Shown in pieces: positions 1 to 7,683 of a stretch of DNA of 42,714 nucleotides (position 1 is the stretch's first letter; each line of letters opens with the position of its first letter). Both the position numbers and the translations under genes were made by a program. Where the stretch lies: NCBI GenBank assembly GCA_023412655.1, contig JAEYNH010000121.1, positions 1 to 42,714 of the forward strand, written 5' to 3'. This DNA is from Pseudomonadota bacterium. Lineage in GTDB: Bacteria > Pseudomonadota > Alphaproteobacteria > Caulobacterales > Caulobacteraceae. The notes under the pieces were generated by a model. It saw nothing but the letters and a program-made list of their open reading frames with translations, was not told where the DNA came from and made no database searches.

Positions 1-2
1 GC

Positions 3-1808
3 TACACGCCGCTGCAGAGCTCGTTCGGCGTCAACATGCTGGCCTTGAACCGCGGCCGGCCCGAGCAGATGGGCCTGCGCGAGATGGTGTCGGCCTTCGT
101 CGACTTCCGCGAGGAGGTCGTCGTCCGCCGGACCAAGTTCGAGCTGTCGAAGGCCCGCGACCGGGGGCACGTCCTGGTCGGCCTGGCCATCGCCGTGGCC
201 AATATCGACGAGTTCATCCACATCATCCGCTCGTCCAAGGACCCGACCGAGGCCCGTGAGCGCTTGGTGGCGAGGGACTGGCCCAGCGGCGACATGCTGC
301 CGCTGGTCGAGCTGATCGCCGACCCGCGCACCGTGGTTCTGGAAGGTGGCGCCATTCGTCTCACCGACGAACAGGCCCGCGCCATCCTCGCCCTGACGCT
401 GTCTCGCCTGACCGGCCTTGGCCGTGACGAGATCTTCGGCGAGGCCCGCGAGCTGGCCGACGTGATCCGGGGCCATCTCGAGATCCTGGCCTCCCGCGAG
501 CGGGTCATGGCCATCGTCCGCGAGGAACTCGTCGAGGTGCGCGAGCAGTTCGCCGTGCCGCGCCGCACCGAGATCGTCGAGGGCGACGCCGACGTCGAGG
601 ACGAGGATCTGATCGTCCGTGAGGACATGGTGATCACCGTGACCCACGGCGGCTATGTGAAGCGCACGCCGCTCAGCCTCTACCGGACCCAGCACCGCGG
701 CGGTAAGGGCCGCTCGGGCATGGCGACGAAGGAAGAGGACGCCGTCACCCGGGTCTTCTCGGCCAACACCCACACGCCGATGCTGTTCTTCTCCAGCGGC
801 GGCAAGGCCTACCAGCTGAAGGTGTGGCGCCTGCCGGTGGGCACCCCCACTTCGCGGGGCAAGGCCTTCGTGAACCTGCTGCCCATCGAGCCTGGCGAGA
901 GCATCACCTCGATCCTGCCGCTGCCGGAGGACGAGGCGACCTGGGGTCAGTACGACGTCATGTTCGCCACCCGCTCGGGCAACGTGCGGCGCAACAAGCT
1001 CAGCGACTTCATCGGCATCAAGCGCAACGGCAAGATCGCCATGAAGCTGGACGAGGGCGACGCCATCGTCGGCGTGGGGGTCTGCAATGCCGAGCAGAAC
1101 GACATCCTGCTGACCACCGCCTTGGGCCGGGCCATCCGCTTTGCGGTGGACGAGGTGCGCGTCTTCGCCGGCCGGGATTCCACCGGGGTCCGGGGCATCC
1201 GGCTCGCCGACGGCGACAGCGTCATCTCCATGGCCATCCTGCGCTCGGTGGACGCCACCGCCGACGAGCGGGCCGCCTATGTGAAGCAGTCCAACGCCAA
1301 TCGCCGCGCCGCCATCGGCGAGGGCGAGGAGGTCGAGGACGCCGCTGCGCCGGACGAGGACGACGAGGCCACCGGCGACACGGCGCTGTCCGTGGAGCGC
1401 TTCGCCCAGCTGGGCGCGGCCGAGGAGATCATCCTCACCGTCTCCACCGAAGGCTACGGCAAGCGGACTTCGGCCTACGAGTTTCGACGCACGGGACGGG
1501 GCGGGCAGGGGCTTCTGGCCCAGGACCTCACCAAGCGCGGCGGCAAGCTGGCGGCTTCGTTCCCGGTGGACGATAGCGACCAGATCCTGCTGGTCACCGA
1601 CCAGGGCCAGCTCATCCGCACTCCCGTAAGCCAAGTGCGCATGGTGGGGCGCAACACCTCGGGCGTGATCATCTTCCGCACGGCGAAGGACGAGCACGTG
1701 GTCTCGGTGGAGCGTCTGGCCGACACCGGCGAGGACGACGAGGTGGACGGCGACGAGACCGCCGCCGAAGCGCCTCCGGAGCCGCCGCCCGAAGGTGACG
1801 AAGGGTAA
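3..1808 (+). CDS. gyrA: DNA gyrase subunit A, C-terminal two-thirds (5' end outside window)
   Basis: This is the breakage-reunion and DNA-wrapping subunit of gyrase, which introduces negative supercoils as an A2B2 complex. The frame is open from base 3 to a TAA, so about 600 residues are present and the catalytic tyrosine region lies upstream of the window. The start of the window encodes the SFGVNMLALNRGRPEQMGLRE stretch typical of GyrA. The GyrA box, which wraps DNA, is present as QHRGGKG at bases 690-710 (QRRGGKG in E. coli). Beta-pinwheel repeats follow, among them TRSGNVRRN and EGYGKRTS. Two acidic stretches stand out: one before the GyrA box (GDADVEDED) and one inside the C-terminal domain (bases 1252-1421), and the tail is also Glu/Asp-rich. 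coaD follows on the same strand after 80 bases. Confidence 0.97.
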   Translation, partial: YTPLQSSFGVNMLALNRGRPEQMGLREMVSAFVDFREEVVVRRTKFELSKARDRGHVLVGLAIAVANIDEFIHIIRSSKDPTEARERLVARDWPSGDMLPLVELIADPRTVVLEGGAIRLTDEQARAILALTLSRLTGLGRDEIFGEARELADVIRGHLEILASRERVMAIVREELVEVREQFAVPRRTEIVEGDADVEDEDLIVREDMVITVTHGGYVKRTPLSLYRTQHRGGKGRSGMATKEEDAVTRVFSANTHTPMLFFSSGGKAYQLKVWRLPVGTPTSRGKAFVNLLPIEPGESITSILPLPEDEATWGQYDVMFATRSGNVRRNKLSDFIGIKRNGKIAMKLDEGDAIVGVGVCNAEQNDILLTTALGRAIRFAVDEVRVFAGRDSTGVRGIRLADGDSVISMAILRSVDATADERAAYVKQSNANRRAAIGEGEEVEDAAAPDEDDEATGDTALSVERFAQLGAAEEIILTVSTEGYGKRTSAYEFRRTGRGGQGLLAQDLTKRGGKLAASFPVDDSDQILLVTDQGQLIRTPVSQVRMVGRNTSGVIIFRTAKDEHVVSVERLADTGEDDEVDGDETAAEAPPEPPPEGDEG

Positions 1809-1813
1809 GCTGC

Positions 1814-1830
1814 GGCAAGTTTCACTTGCC
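1814..1830 (+). terminator. perfect hairpin just after gyrA
   Basis: A 7-bp perfect stem (GGCAAGT/ACTTGCC) with a three-base loop starts six bases after the gyrA stop codon. No T-run follows it, so it is not a classical intrinsic terminator. It could act as a Rho-assisted or processing hairpin between gyrA and coaD. The structure is seen directly; the role is inferred. Confidence 0.4.
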
Positions 1831-1888
1831 AGATTGCTGCGCTGCGGCGAAACGCGGTGATGGTGGAGTTTGGGGGAGCCTGAGCCAC

Positions 1889-2383
1889 ATGACCCGCGTC
1901 GGCCTCTATCCGGGCACCTTTGACCCGATCCACAACGGCCACACCGACATCATCGGGCGCGCCGTGAAGCTGGTGGACCGCCTGGTCATCGGGGTGGCGA
2001 TCAACGCCGGCAAGGGGCCCCTGTTCAGCCTCGACGAGCGTGTGGCCATCGTGGAGGAGGCCATCGACGGCCTCCGCAACCGCGCCGAGATCATCGTCCA
2101 GCCCTTCGAGGGCCTGACGATGCACTTCGCCCGCGACGTGGGCGCCAACGTGATCGTCCGCGGCCTTCGCGCCGTGGCCGACTTCGAGTTCGAATTCCAG
2201 ATGACCGCCATGAATCAGCAGCTCGATCGGGAGATCGAGACGGTGTTCTTCATGGCCGATCCGCGCCATCAGGCCATCGCCTCGAAGCTGGTGAAGGAGA
2301 TCGCCGTGCTGGGCGGCGATGTGTCGAAGTTCGTAAGCCCGGCGGTGCAGCAGCGCCTGCTGGCCAAGGTCGGCCGCGCTTAA
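1889..2383 (+). CDS. coaD: phosphopantetheine adenylyltransferase
   Basis: CoaD catalyses the penultimate step of coenzyme A synthesis, transferring AMP from ATP to 4'-phosphopantetheine in the cytoplasm. The 164-residue protein has the usual family length. It carries the nucleotidyltransferase signature near its start: GTFDPIHNGH at residues 9-18, with the TxxH-type motif ending HNGH. Later come the conserved RGLR segment and a C-terminal KEIAVLGGDVSKFV block. I chose the ATG at 1889 because the family begins directly with this beta strand; an in-frame ATG 63 bases upstream would add a Cys/Ala-rich stretch unlike the family. It follows gyrA and precedes two cyclophilin genes on the same strand. 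Confidence 0.96.
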   Translation: MTRVGLYPGTFDPIHNGHTDIIGRAVKLVDRLVIGVAINAGKGPLFSLDERVAIVEEAIDGLRNRAEIIVQPFEGLTMHFARDVGANVIVRGLRAVADFEFEFQMTAMNQQLDREIETVFFMADPRHQAIASKLVKEIAVLGGDVSKFVSPAVQQRLLAKVGRA

Positions 2384-2390
2384 TCGCGCG

Positions 2391-2420
2391 GCGGGGCTGG
2401 CCTCCGGCAGACGGCCCCGC
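2391..2420 (+). other. GC-rich stem-loop ahead of the PPIase pair
   Basis: GCGGGGC at 2391-2397 pairs with GCCCCGC at 2414-2420 around a 16-base loop, between the coaD stop and the ribosome-binding GAGG of the next gene. No T-run follows. It may be a weak terminator or leader structure; nothing more can be said from sequence alone. Confidence 0.3.
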
Positions 2421-2433
2421 TACGAGGATCTCG

Positions 2434-3303
2434 ATGAACCGCAAGACCGCCCTGATCGCCGCGACGCTGGCGGCGTGCGCCGCCACTGCCGTCGCCCAGC
2501 CGAAACCCAGCCCGCAGCCCACGCCCCCCCAACCGGCGGCCCCCACCGCCGCCGACTGGCGCACGCCCAATCCTGACGACGTGCTGGTGATCGACACCAA
2601 CAAGGGTCGGATCATCGCCGAGCTCACGCCCGAAACGGCTCCGGCGACCACGGCCCGCATTCGCGAACTCGCCAAGCGCGGCTTCTACGATGGCCTGACC
2701 TTCTTCCGGGTGATCGAGGGCTTCATGGCCCAGACGGGCGACCCGCAGAACAACGGGACCGGGTCTTCAGAGCTGCCCGATATTCCGGCCGAGTTCTTCT
2801 TCCGGCGCGGCCCTGACCTGCCCGTGACCCTGGCCGAGAACCAGCAGGTGGCGGAGATCGGCTTCGTGAAGACCCTGCCGATCACGAGCCAGAGCATGAT
2901 GCTGGCGCCGCTCACGGCGGACGGGAAGGTGCAGGCCTGGGGGCTCTACTGCCCCGGCGTGCTGGGCATGGCCCGCGGCGAGGATCCCAATTCGGCCAAC
3001 AGCCAGTTCTTCTTCATGCGCGACAAGTATCCGCGCCTGGAGAAGCGCTACACCGCCTTCGGCCGGGCCCTGGTGGGGCAGGACGTGATCAATTCGATCA
3101 AGGTCGGCGAGCCGGTGGCCGATCCCCAGGACCGCATGGAGCGCGTGCGCGTTCTGTCGGACATACCCGAGGCCGAGCGGCCGAAGATCCGCGTGATCGA
3201 CCCCGCCGGTCCCTGGTTCAAGGCCGAGATCGCGCGTGCGCGGGCGGCCCAAGGGTCGAACTTCTCGGCCTGTGACGTGAACATCCCTGTCGAGGTGAAA
3301 TAG
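2434..3303 (+). CDS. exported cyclophilin-type peptidyl-prolyl cis-trans isomerase
   Basis: This enzyme would catalyse proline isomerisation during folding of exported proteins in the periplasm. The 289-residue product starts with a signal peptide (MNRKTALIAATLAACAATAVA, likely cleavage after AVA) and a Pro/Gln-rich linker of about 20 residues. The cyclophilin fold then follows, with FFRVIEGFMAQTGDPQ and DPNSANSQFFF as the core motifs. Relative to the next gene's product it carries an insertion of about 40 residues between the PAEF and GMARGEDPNSANS blocks, plus a longer C-terminus ending in a single-Cys segment. The ATG at 2434 has a GAGG nine bases upstream. Its stop codon touches the start of the following cyclophilin gene, so the pair is almost certainly co-translated. 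Confidence 0.93.
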   Translation: MNRKTALIAATLAACAATAVAQPKPSPQPTPPQPAAPTAADWRTPNPDDVLVIDTNKGRIIAELTPETAPATTARIRELAKRGFYDGLTFFRVIEGFMAQTGDPQNNGTGSSELPDIPAEFFFRRGPDLPVTLAENQQVAEIGFVKTLPITSQSMMLAPLTADGKVQAWGLYCPGVLGMARGEDPNSANSQFFFMRDKYPRLEKRYTAFGRALVGQDVINSIKVGEPVADPQDRMERVRVLSDIPEAERPKIRVIDPAGPWFKAEIARARAAQGSNFSACDVNIPVEVK

Positions 3304-3765
3304 ATGGACGCCGAGAACACCCTGATCATGACGCTGGACAGCGGTCCGGTGACCATCAAGCTGCGGCCCGACCTGGCGCCCAAGCACGTGGAGCGCATCA
3401 AGGAACTGGCGCGCGAAGGCTTCTACGACGGCGTCGTATTCCATCGCGTGATCCCCGGCTTCATGGCCCAGGGCGGCGATCCCACCGGCACCGGCACGGG
3501 CGGCTCGTCCAAGCCGAACCTGCCGGCCGAATTCAGCCGCGAACCGCACGTGCGCGGCGTCTGCTCCATGGCCCGCACGCCCAATCCGAACTCGGCCAAC
3601 AGCCAGTTCTTCATCTGCTTCGATGACGCCACGTTCCTGGACGGCCAGTACACTGTGTGGGGCGAGGTCACCGAAGGCATGGAGCACATCGACGCCCTGC
3701 CGAAGGGTGAGCCGCCGGCCAATCCGGGCAAGATCGTCTCGATGAAGGTGGCGGCGGACGCCTGA
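3304..3765 (+). CDS. cytoplasmic cyclophilin-type peptidyl-prolyl cis-trans isomerase (PpiB-like)
   Basis: A compact 153-residue cyclophilin with no signal peptide, so probably cytosolic. The conserved core is intact: FHRVIPGFMAQGGDPTGTGTGG, then FSREPHVRGVCSMARTPNPNSANSQFFICF, then a YTVWGEVTEGM segment. The ATG begins at the base after the preceding TAG stop, so the gene probably depends on translation of the exported paralogue. The pair gives the cell one isomerase on each side of the inner membrane from one transcript. PpiB is the usual name for this short cytosolic class, but I leave the symbol open because PpiA/PpiB assignment here is by similarity only. Confidence 0.94.
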   Translation: MDAENTLIMTLDSGPVTIKLRPDLAPKHVERIKELAREGFYDGVVFHRVIPGFMAQGGDPTGTGTGGSSKPNLPAEFSREPHVRGVCSMARTPNPNSANSQFFICFDDATFLDGQYTVWGEVTEGMEHIDALPKGEPPANPGKIVSMKVAADA

Positions 3766-3816
3766 CGCCGTCGTTGGAGGCGCCGTCGACAAGTCTTCCC
3801 GGCGCCTCCGTGCTTC

Positions 3817-3993
3817 ATGCCGGATGAGCCCGGCCCAACATACGGGACCGGCTCGCCGGCTTATGACTCCACGCCTTCCGACGTGCCGCTGCAACGCTTC
3901 GGCGACCGCTCGGTTATCTATGCCGATCCCCGCTTCCGGCCGCGGCGGGAGGCGCTGCCGCGTGCCAACCTGACGGGGAGCTCGCCACCCTGA
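3817..3993 (+). CDS. possible small protein, 58 aa
   Basis: An open frame starting MPDEPGPTYGTGSPAYD and ending LTGSSPP fills most of the 236-base gap between the cyclophilin pair and the next plus-strand gene. About three-quarters or more of its codons end in G or C, similar to neighbouring genes. It is rich in Pro, Arg, Asp and Ser and looks disordered. No clear Shine-Dalgarno sequence precedes the ATG, and I recognise no family. It may be a real small protein or a chance frame in GC-rich DNA. Confidence 0.3.
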   Translation: MPDEPGPTYGTGSPAYDSTPSDVPLQRFGDRSVIYADPRFRPRREALPRANLTGSSPP

Positions 3994-4001
3994 GGTCCTG
4001 A

Positions 4002-4454
4002 ATGGCGCCGCGGCTGAAGGTGTTCGTCACGTCGGATGGCCTGACCGATTACGTCGTCGCCACCAGTTCCAAGGTGAAGGCGCTCGCCGCCTGGGGCAGT
4101 CATCAGGACCTGTTCAAGACAGGCCTGGCTCGTCAGACCGATGATCCGGAACTGGTGGAGGCGGCCACCGCGCAGCCCGACGAGGTGTTGCGCCGCCCGG
4201 CCGGCACACGCATCGAACTGGCCAAGCTCAAGCCGACGAGGAAACCCGCCGCCAAGGCGCCGGCAGGGCCGTCCAAGGCGGCGTTGAAGAAGGTCGCCGA
4301 CCTGGAGAGACGGCTCGCGGCCGCTGAGGCCAGCCACGCGACGGCCCTGGACGAGCTCGAGCGCCGTCGCCAGGCGCTGGAAGCCAAGGCGGCGGCGGAA
4401 CTCGCCCGGCTGCGGGACCAGCTCAGCGCGGCGAAGCGGGCGCTAGGGTCATGA
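4002..4454 (+). CDS. small basic coiled-coil protein, unknown function
   Basis: A 150-residue protein. Residues 1 to about 75 form a compact N-terminal domain (LKVFVTSDGLTDYVVATSS..KALAAWGS..DLFKTG). An Ala/Lys/Pro linker follows at about 78-93, and then a heptad-rich, almost certainly coiled-coil tail (LERRLAAAEASHATALDELERR). Proteins of this shape are common in Caulobacterales and sphingomonads and are often labelled TolA-like or cell-envelope proteins in databases. That label rests on composition, and there is no membrane segment here to support a TolA role. The last 32 bases overlap, on the opposite strand, the 3' end of the EEP-family gene. The function is unknown. Confidence 0.75.
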   Translation: MAPRLKVFVTSDGLTDYVVATSSKVKALAAWGSHQDLFKTGLARQTDDPELVEAATAQPDEVLRRPAGTRIELAKLKPTRKPAAKAPAGPSKAALKKVADLERRLAAAEASHATALDELERRRQALEAKAAAELARLRDQLSAAKRALGS

Positions 4455-5397
4455 CGATCGGATAATGATCGGAGCCCAGCCTAGGGCCGCGCCTGACGCT
4501 GACCGTGGCCCAGTCCGATCCGGCGTAGACATGGTCGATGGGCAGGAATGGGAACAGGCCGAGCCAGGGCAGGCGCTTGTAAGGCCGCGCCGGCCAGGTG
4601 AAGAGCGCCCGGTCCCTCCGGATCAGGCCGAACTCGGCGTCCCAGCGCCGCCGAGAGAAGCTCCAGGGCGCGGAGTTGAAATCGCCGGCGACGAGGGTTC
4701 GTTGGCGAGGCGACATGGCGATGACCTCGGCCAGGCCCGCCTCCTGTCCCTGCTGGTCGGAACTGTCGGTCGGCCACGCATAGTGGACGCCGATCACCGC
4801 GAAGGGCCCGTGTCCGTCCTCAAACACGGCGCGAGTGAGGGGCCCCGGCGTGGGGCCGCGGAGGCGGACGGTTTCGCCGGGCAGGGGCGGCCGCCGGGAG
4901 AGGATCATCACCTCGCACGTCTCGCAGGTCGCGTACCAACCCGGTTCAGCCAGGGCGCGCTCCCGCAGATGCTGGGTGGTCTCCTCGAGGATGATGATGT
5001 CCGGCTGTTCGCTGAAGGCCCAGTCGAGGGCGCCGTCGAGGTCGTCGTTCCGGCTCCAGACGTTCATCTGCACGACCTTGAGCTGGCCCGGCGCGTCCGG
5101 AGCCGCCTTGGGGCCCGTGTCGCGCAGGAACTCCGGCGCGATCAGCGCGCCGGAGCACAGCACGGCCGCCGCGCCCATCCCGAGGATCAGCGCCCGGATA
5201 TAGCCGCGGAAAGCGAAGGCTCCCCCCACGGCGAGCAGCCCGCCCGCCAGCCAGATCGGCGCGAAGTGCGCCAGGATGTCGAAGCGCAAGCTCTCTCGCC
5301 CCATATGCGCGGCCGCGGCGGCGCCTGCGCACATCGCGGCCGCCAGGAACAGCGGCGGGGCCAGAAGCACCGTCAGGACGACTCGCAGGATGCGCAT
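4423..5397 (-). CDS. membrane-anchored endonuclease/exonuclease/phosphatase (EEP) family protein
   Basis: A 324-residue protein. Three hydrophobic segments occupy about residues 5-30, 42-62 and 67-88, and a C-terminal EEP catalytic domain starts near residue 107. Metal and catalytic residues of the fold are visible: N112 in VVQMNVWSRN, E138/E139 in IIILEE, H205 in GVHYAW, D239 and N241 in AGDFNSAPW, D288/H289 in PIDHVY and D310/H311 in GSDHYP. Such enzymes cleave phosphodiester or phosphomonoester bonds (nucleic acids, phosphoinositides or sphingolipids). The substrate cannot be read from sequence. By family topology the catalytic domain is probably periplasmic. The start is 64 bases from the divergent queA start. 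Its 3' end overlaps the previous gene by 32 bases. Confidence 0.88.
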   Translation of the reverse strand: MRILRVVLTVLLAPPLFLAAAMCAGAAAAAHMGRESLRFDILAHFAPIWLAGGLLAVGGAFAFRGYIRALILGMGAAAVLCSGALIAPEFLRDTGPKAAPDAPGQLKVVQMNVWSRNDDLDGALDWAFSEQPDIIILEETTQHLRERALAEPGWYATCETCEVMILSRRPPLPGETVRLRGPTPGPLTRAVFEDGHGPFAVIGVHYAWPTDSSDQQGQEAGLAEVIAMSPRQRTLVAGDFNSAPWSFSRRRWDAEFGLIRRDRALFTWPARPYKRLPWLGLFPFLPIDHVYAGSDWATVSVRRGPRLGSDHYPIVMTLAPASPR

Positions 5398-5461
5398 GAA
5401 GCTTGGCTACCACGGCCCGGCGCTTGACGCGCCCGCAGCCACGTGCCCTTGAGCGCGGCCC

Positions 5462-6535
5462 ATGCGTCTTGCCGATTTCGACTTCAACCTGCCCGAGGAG
5501 CGGATCGCACTCCGGCCCGCGAGCCCGCGGGATTCGGCGCGCCTGCTGCTGGTGCAGCCGGGGCAGCCCCTGGAAGACCTTGTGGTGCGCGATCTGCCGC
5601 AGCTGCTCCGCGCCGGGGACGTCCTCGTGCTGAACGACACCCGGGTGATCCCGGCGCGGTTGAAGGGAGTGCGAAGCCGCGGGGAAAGCCGCGTGGCCGT
5701 GGAGGCCACCTTGCACCAGCGGCGTTCGGCCAGCGTGTGGACCGCCTTCATGCGTCCCGGCAAGCGCCTGCAGCCGGGCGATCGGGTCAGCTTCGGGGCG
5801 ATGGACGATCGCGCCTGTCTGCTGGGCGCCCTGGACGCCACTGTGCGCGAGAAGGGCGAGGGCGGGGAGATCACCCTGGCCTTCGATTTGGCCGGCCCTG
5901 ATCTGGACGCCGCAATCGCCGAGCGGGGCGCCATGCCGCTGCCGCCCTACATCGCCGCCAAGCGCGGCGAGGATGAGCGCGACAGGGTGGACTACCAGAC
6001 TGTCTACGCCGAGGAGGACGGTTCGGTGGCGGCGCCCACTGCCGGCCTGCACTTTACACCGGAACTGTTTGCCCGCTTAGCCGACGCGGGAGTCGGTGTG
6101 GAGCGGGTCACGCTGCACGTGGGCGCTGGCACCTTCCTGCCGGTAAAAACGGAGGAGCTCTCCGAGCACCGGATGCACGCAGAGTGGGGCGAGGTCGATG
6201 AAGCGACGGCCCAGCGCCTGAACGCCGTCCGCGCCGCCGGCGGGCGCATCATCTGTGTCGGCACCACGTCGCTTCGGCTGCTGGAGAGCGCCACAGGCGA
6301 CGACGGCGTCATCCGTCCGTTCCGCGACGAGACGGCCATTTTCATCACCCCCGGCTACCGCTTCCGGGCGGCCGACGGGCTGATGACCAACTTCCACCTG
6401 CCGAAGTCGACGCTGTTCATGCTGGTCTCGGCCTTCGCCGGCCTGGAGACTATGCGCGAGGCCTATCGCCACGCCATCGAGAGCGGTTACCGCTTCTATT
6501 CCTACGGCGACAGCTCGCTGCTCTGGAGAGCCTGA
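5462..6535 (+). CDS. queA: S-adenosylmethionine:tRNA ribosyltransferase-isomerase
   Basis: QueA transfers and isomerises the ribose of SAM onto preQ1-modified tRNA, making epoxyqueuosine at the wobble position of GUN anticodon tRNAs. The 357-residue product is slightly longer than the E. coli enzyme and starts with the family hallmark MRLADFDFNLPEERIAL. Other conserved blocks are VLNDTRVIPARL, the PLPPYI..DYQTVYA segment, AAPTAGLHFT, VTLHVGAGTF and, at the end, MTNFHLPKSTLFMLVSAFAG. The stop codon overlaps the tgt start in a TGATG arrangement. The two enzymes act in the same pathway, Tgt inserting preQ1 before QueA acts. Confidence 0.97.
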   Translation: MRLADFDFNLPEERIALRPASPRDSARLLLVQPGQPLEDLVVRDLPQLLRAGDVLVLNDTRVIPARLKGVRSRGESRVAVEATLHQRRSASVWTAFMRPGKRLQPGDRVSFGAMDDRACLLGALDATVREKGEGGEITLAFDLAGPDLDAAIAERGAMPLPPYIAAKRGEDERDRVDYQTVYAEEDGSVAAPTAGLHFTPELFARLADAGVGVERVTLHVGAGTFLPVKTEELSEHRMHAEWGEVDEATAQRLNAVRAAGGRIICVGTTSLRLLESATGDDGVIRPFRDETAIFITPGYRFRAADGLMTNFHLPKSTLFMLVSAFAGLETMREAYRHAIESGYRFYSYGDSSLLWRA

Positions 6536-7683
6536 TGGCCGCGTTCCCGTTCACCATCCACGCGACCGACGGCAAGGCGCGCACCGGCGTCCTGTCCACC
6601 CCGCGCGGCGATATCCGCACGCCGGCCTTCATGCCTGTGGGGACTGCCGGAACGGTCAAGGCGATGACTGTGGAGCAGGTGGCCGCCTCGGGCGCCGACG
6701 TCCTGCTGGGCAACACCTACCACCTCATGCTCCGCCCCACGGCAGAGCGGGTGCGGCGCCTCGGGGGCCTGCACCGGTTCATGCGCTGGGAGAAGCCGAT
6801 CCTCACCGACAGCGGCGGCTTCCAGGTCATGTCCCTGTCCCAGATCTCCAAGGTCACGGAAGATAGCGTGACCTTCCGCAGCCATCTGGACGGCAGCCGC
6901 CACGTGCTGACGCCCGAGCGGTCCATCGAAATCCAGGCTGACCTTCTGGGCTCCGACGTTGTCATGCAGCTCGACGAGCTGGTCGCACTGCCGGCCACCG
7001 GCCAGAAGGCCGCTGAGGCGATGCGGCGCTCGGCCCGATGGGGCCAGAGGTCGAAGGCCGCTTTCGGTGAACGGGACACCCAGGCGCTGTTCGGTATCCA
7101 GCAAGGCGGCACCGATGAGACCTTACGCGCCGAGTCCGCTGAACGCCTCCGGGAGATCGGCTTCGACGGCTACGCCATCGGCGGTCTGGCGGTGGGCGAG
7201 GGCCACCAGGCCATGTGCGAGGTTCTGGACTATGCGCCGGGCATGCTGCCGGTGGAGCGGCCCCGCTACCTGATGGGCGTTGGCAAACCCATCGACATCG
7301 TCGAAGCGGTCTACCGTGGCGTGGACATGTTCGATTGCGTCCTGCCCACGCGCTCGGGGCGGCATGGCCAAGCCTGGACCTGGGACGGACCGATCAACCT
7401 GAAAAACGCCCGCTTCGCCGAGGACGAAAGCCCCCTGGACGCCAGTATCCCGGTCTCAGCCAGTGGCGACTATTCGAAGGCCTACCTGCACCATTTGGTG
7501 CGCGCCAACGAGATCCTCGGCCAGGTGCTGCTGTCCTGGCACAACGTCGCGTTCTTCCAGGCGCTGATGGCCGAGATGCGGGCCGCTATCGCGGAGAACC
7601 GGATGGCGGCCTTCCGCCGGGACTTTGCGGCGCGGCAGGGTCGGGCTGCCGGGTCGGATACCTCGGAACGAAGCGCCGGTTAG
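6535..7683 (+). CDS. tgt: queuine/preQ1 tRNA-guanine transglycosylase lacking the zinc cysteines
   Basis: Tgt exchanges guanine 34 of GUN-anticodon tRNAs for preQ1. At 382 residues it has normal length. The preQ1 pocket (DSGGFQ at 92-97) and the nucleophile region RGVDMFDCVLPTR (D264, same number as in E. coli) are intact. The structural zinc site is not. E. coli uses C302, C304, C307 and H333, and the ungapped equivalents here (offset +3) are I305, V307, S310 and H336. Only the histidine is kept. The DNA at 7441-7470 confirms that no cysteine codon is present. The C-terminal tail of about 20 residues is low-complexity and lies opposite the end of the convergent gene. The gene is translationally coupled to queA. 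Confidence 0.95.
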   Translation: MAAFPFTIHATDGKARTGVLSTPRGDIRTPAFMPVGTAGTVKAMTVEQVAASGADVLLGNTYHLMLRPTAERVRRLGGLHRFMRWEKPILTDSGGFQVMSLSQISKVTEDSVTFRSHLDGSRHVLTPERSIEIQADLLGSDVVMQLDELVALPATGQKAAEAMRRSARWGQRSKAAFGERDTQALFGIQQGGTDETLRAESAERLREIGFDGYAIGGLAVGEGHQAMCEVLDYAPGMLPVERPRYLMGVGKPIDIVEAVYRGVDMFDCVLPTRSGRHGQAWTWDGPINLKNARFAEDESPLDASIPVSASGDYSKAYLHHLVRANEILGQVLLSWHNVAFFQALMAEMRAAIAENRMAAFRRDFAARQGRAAGSDTSERSAG

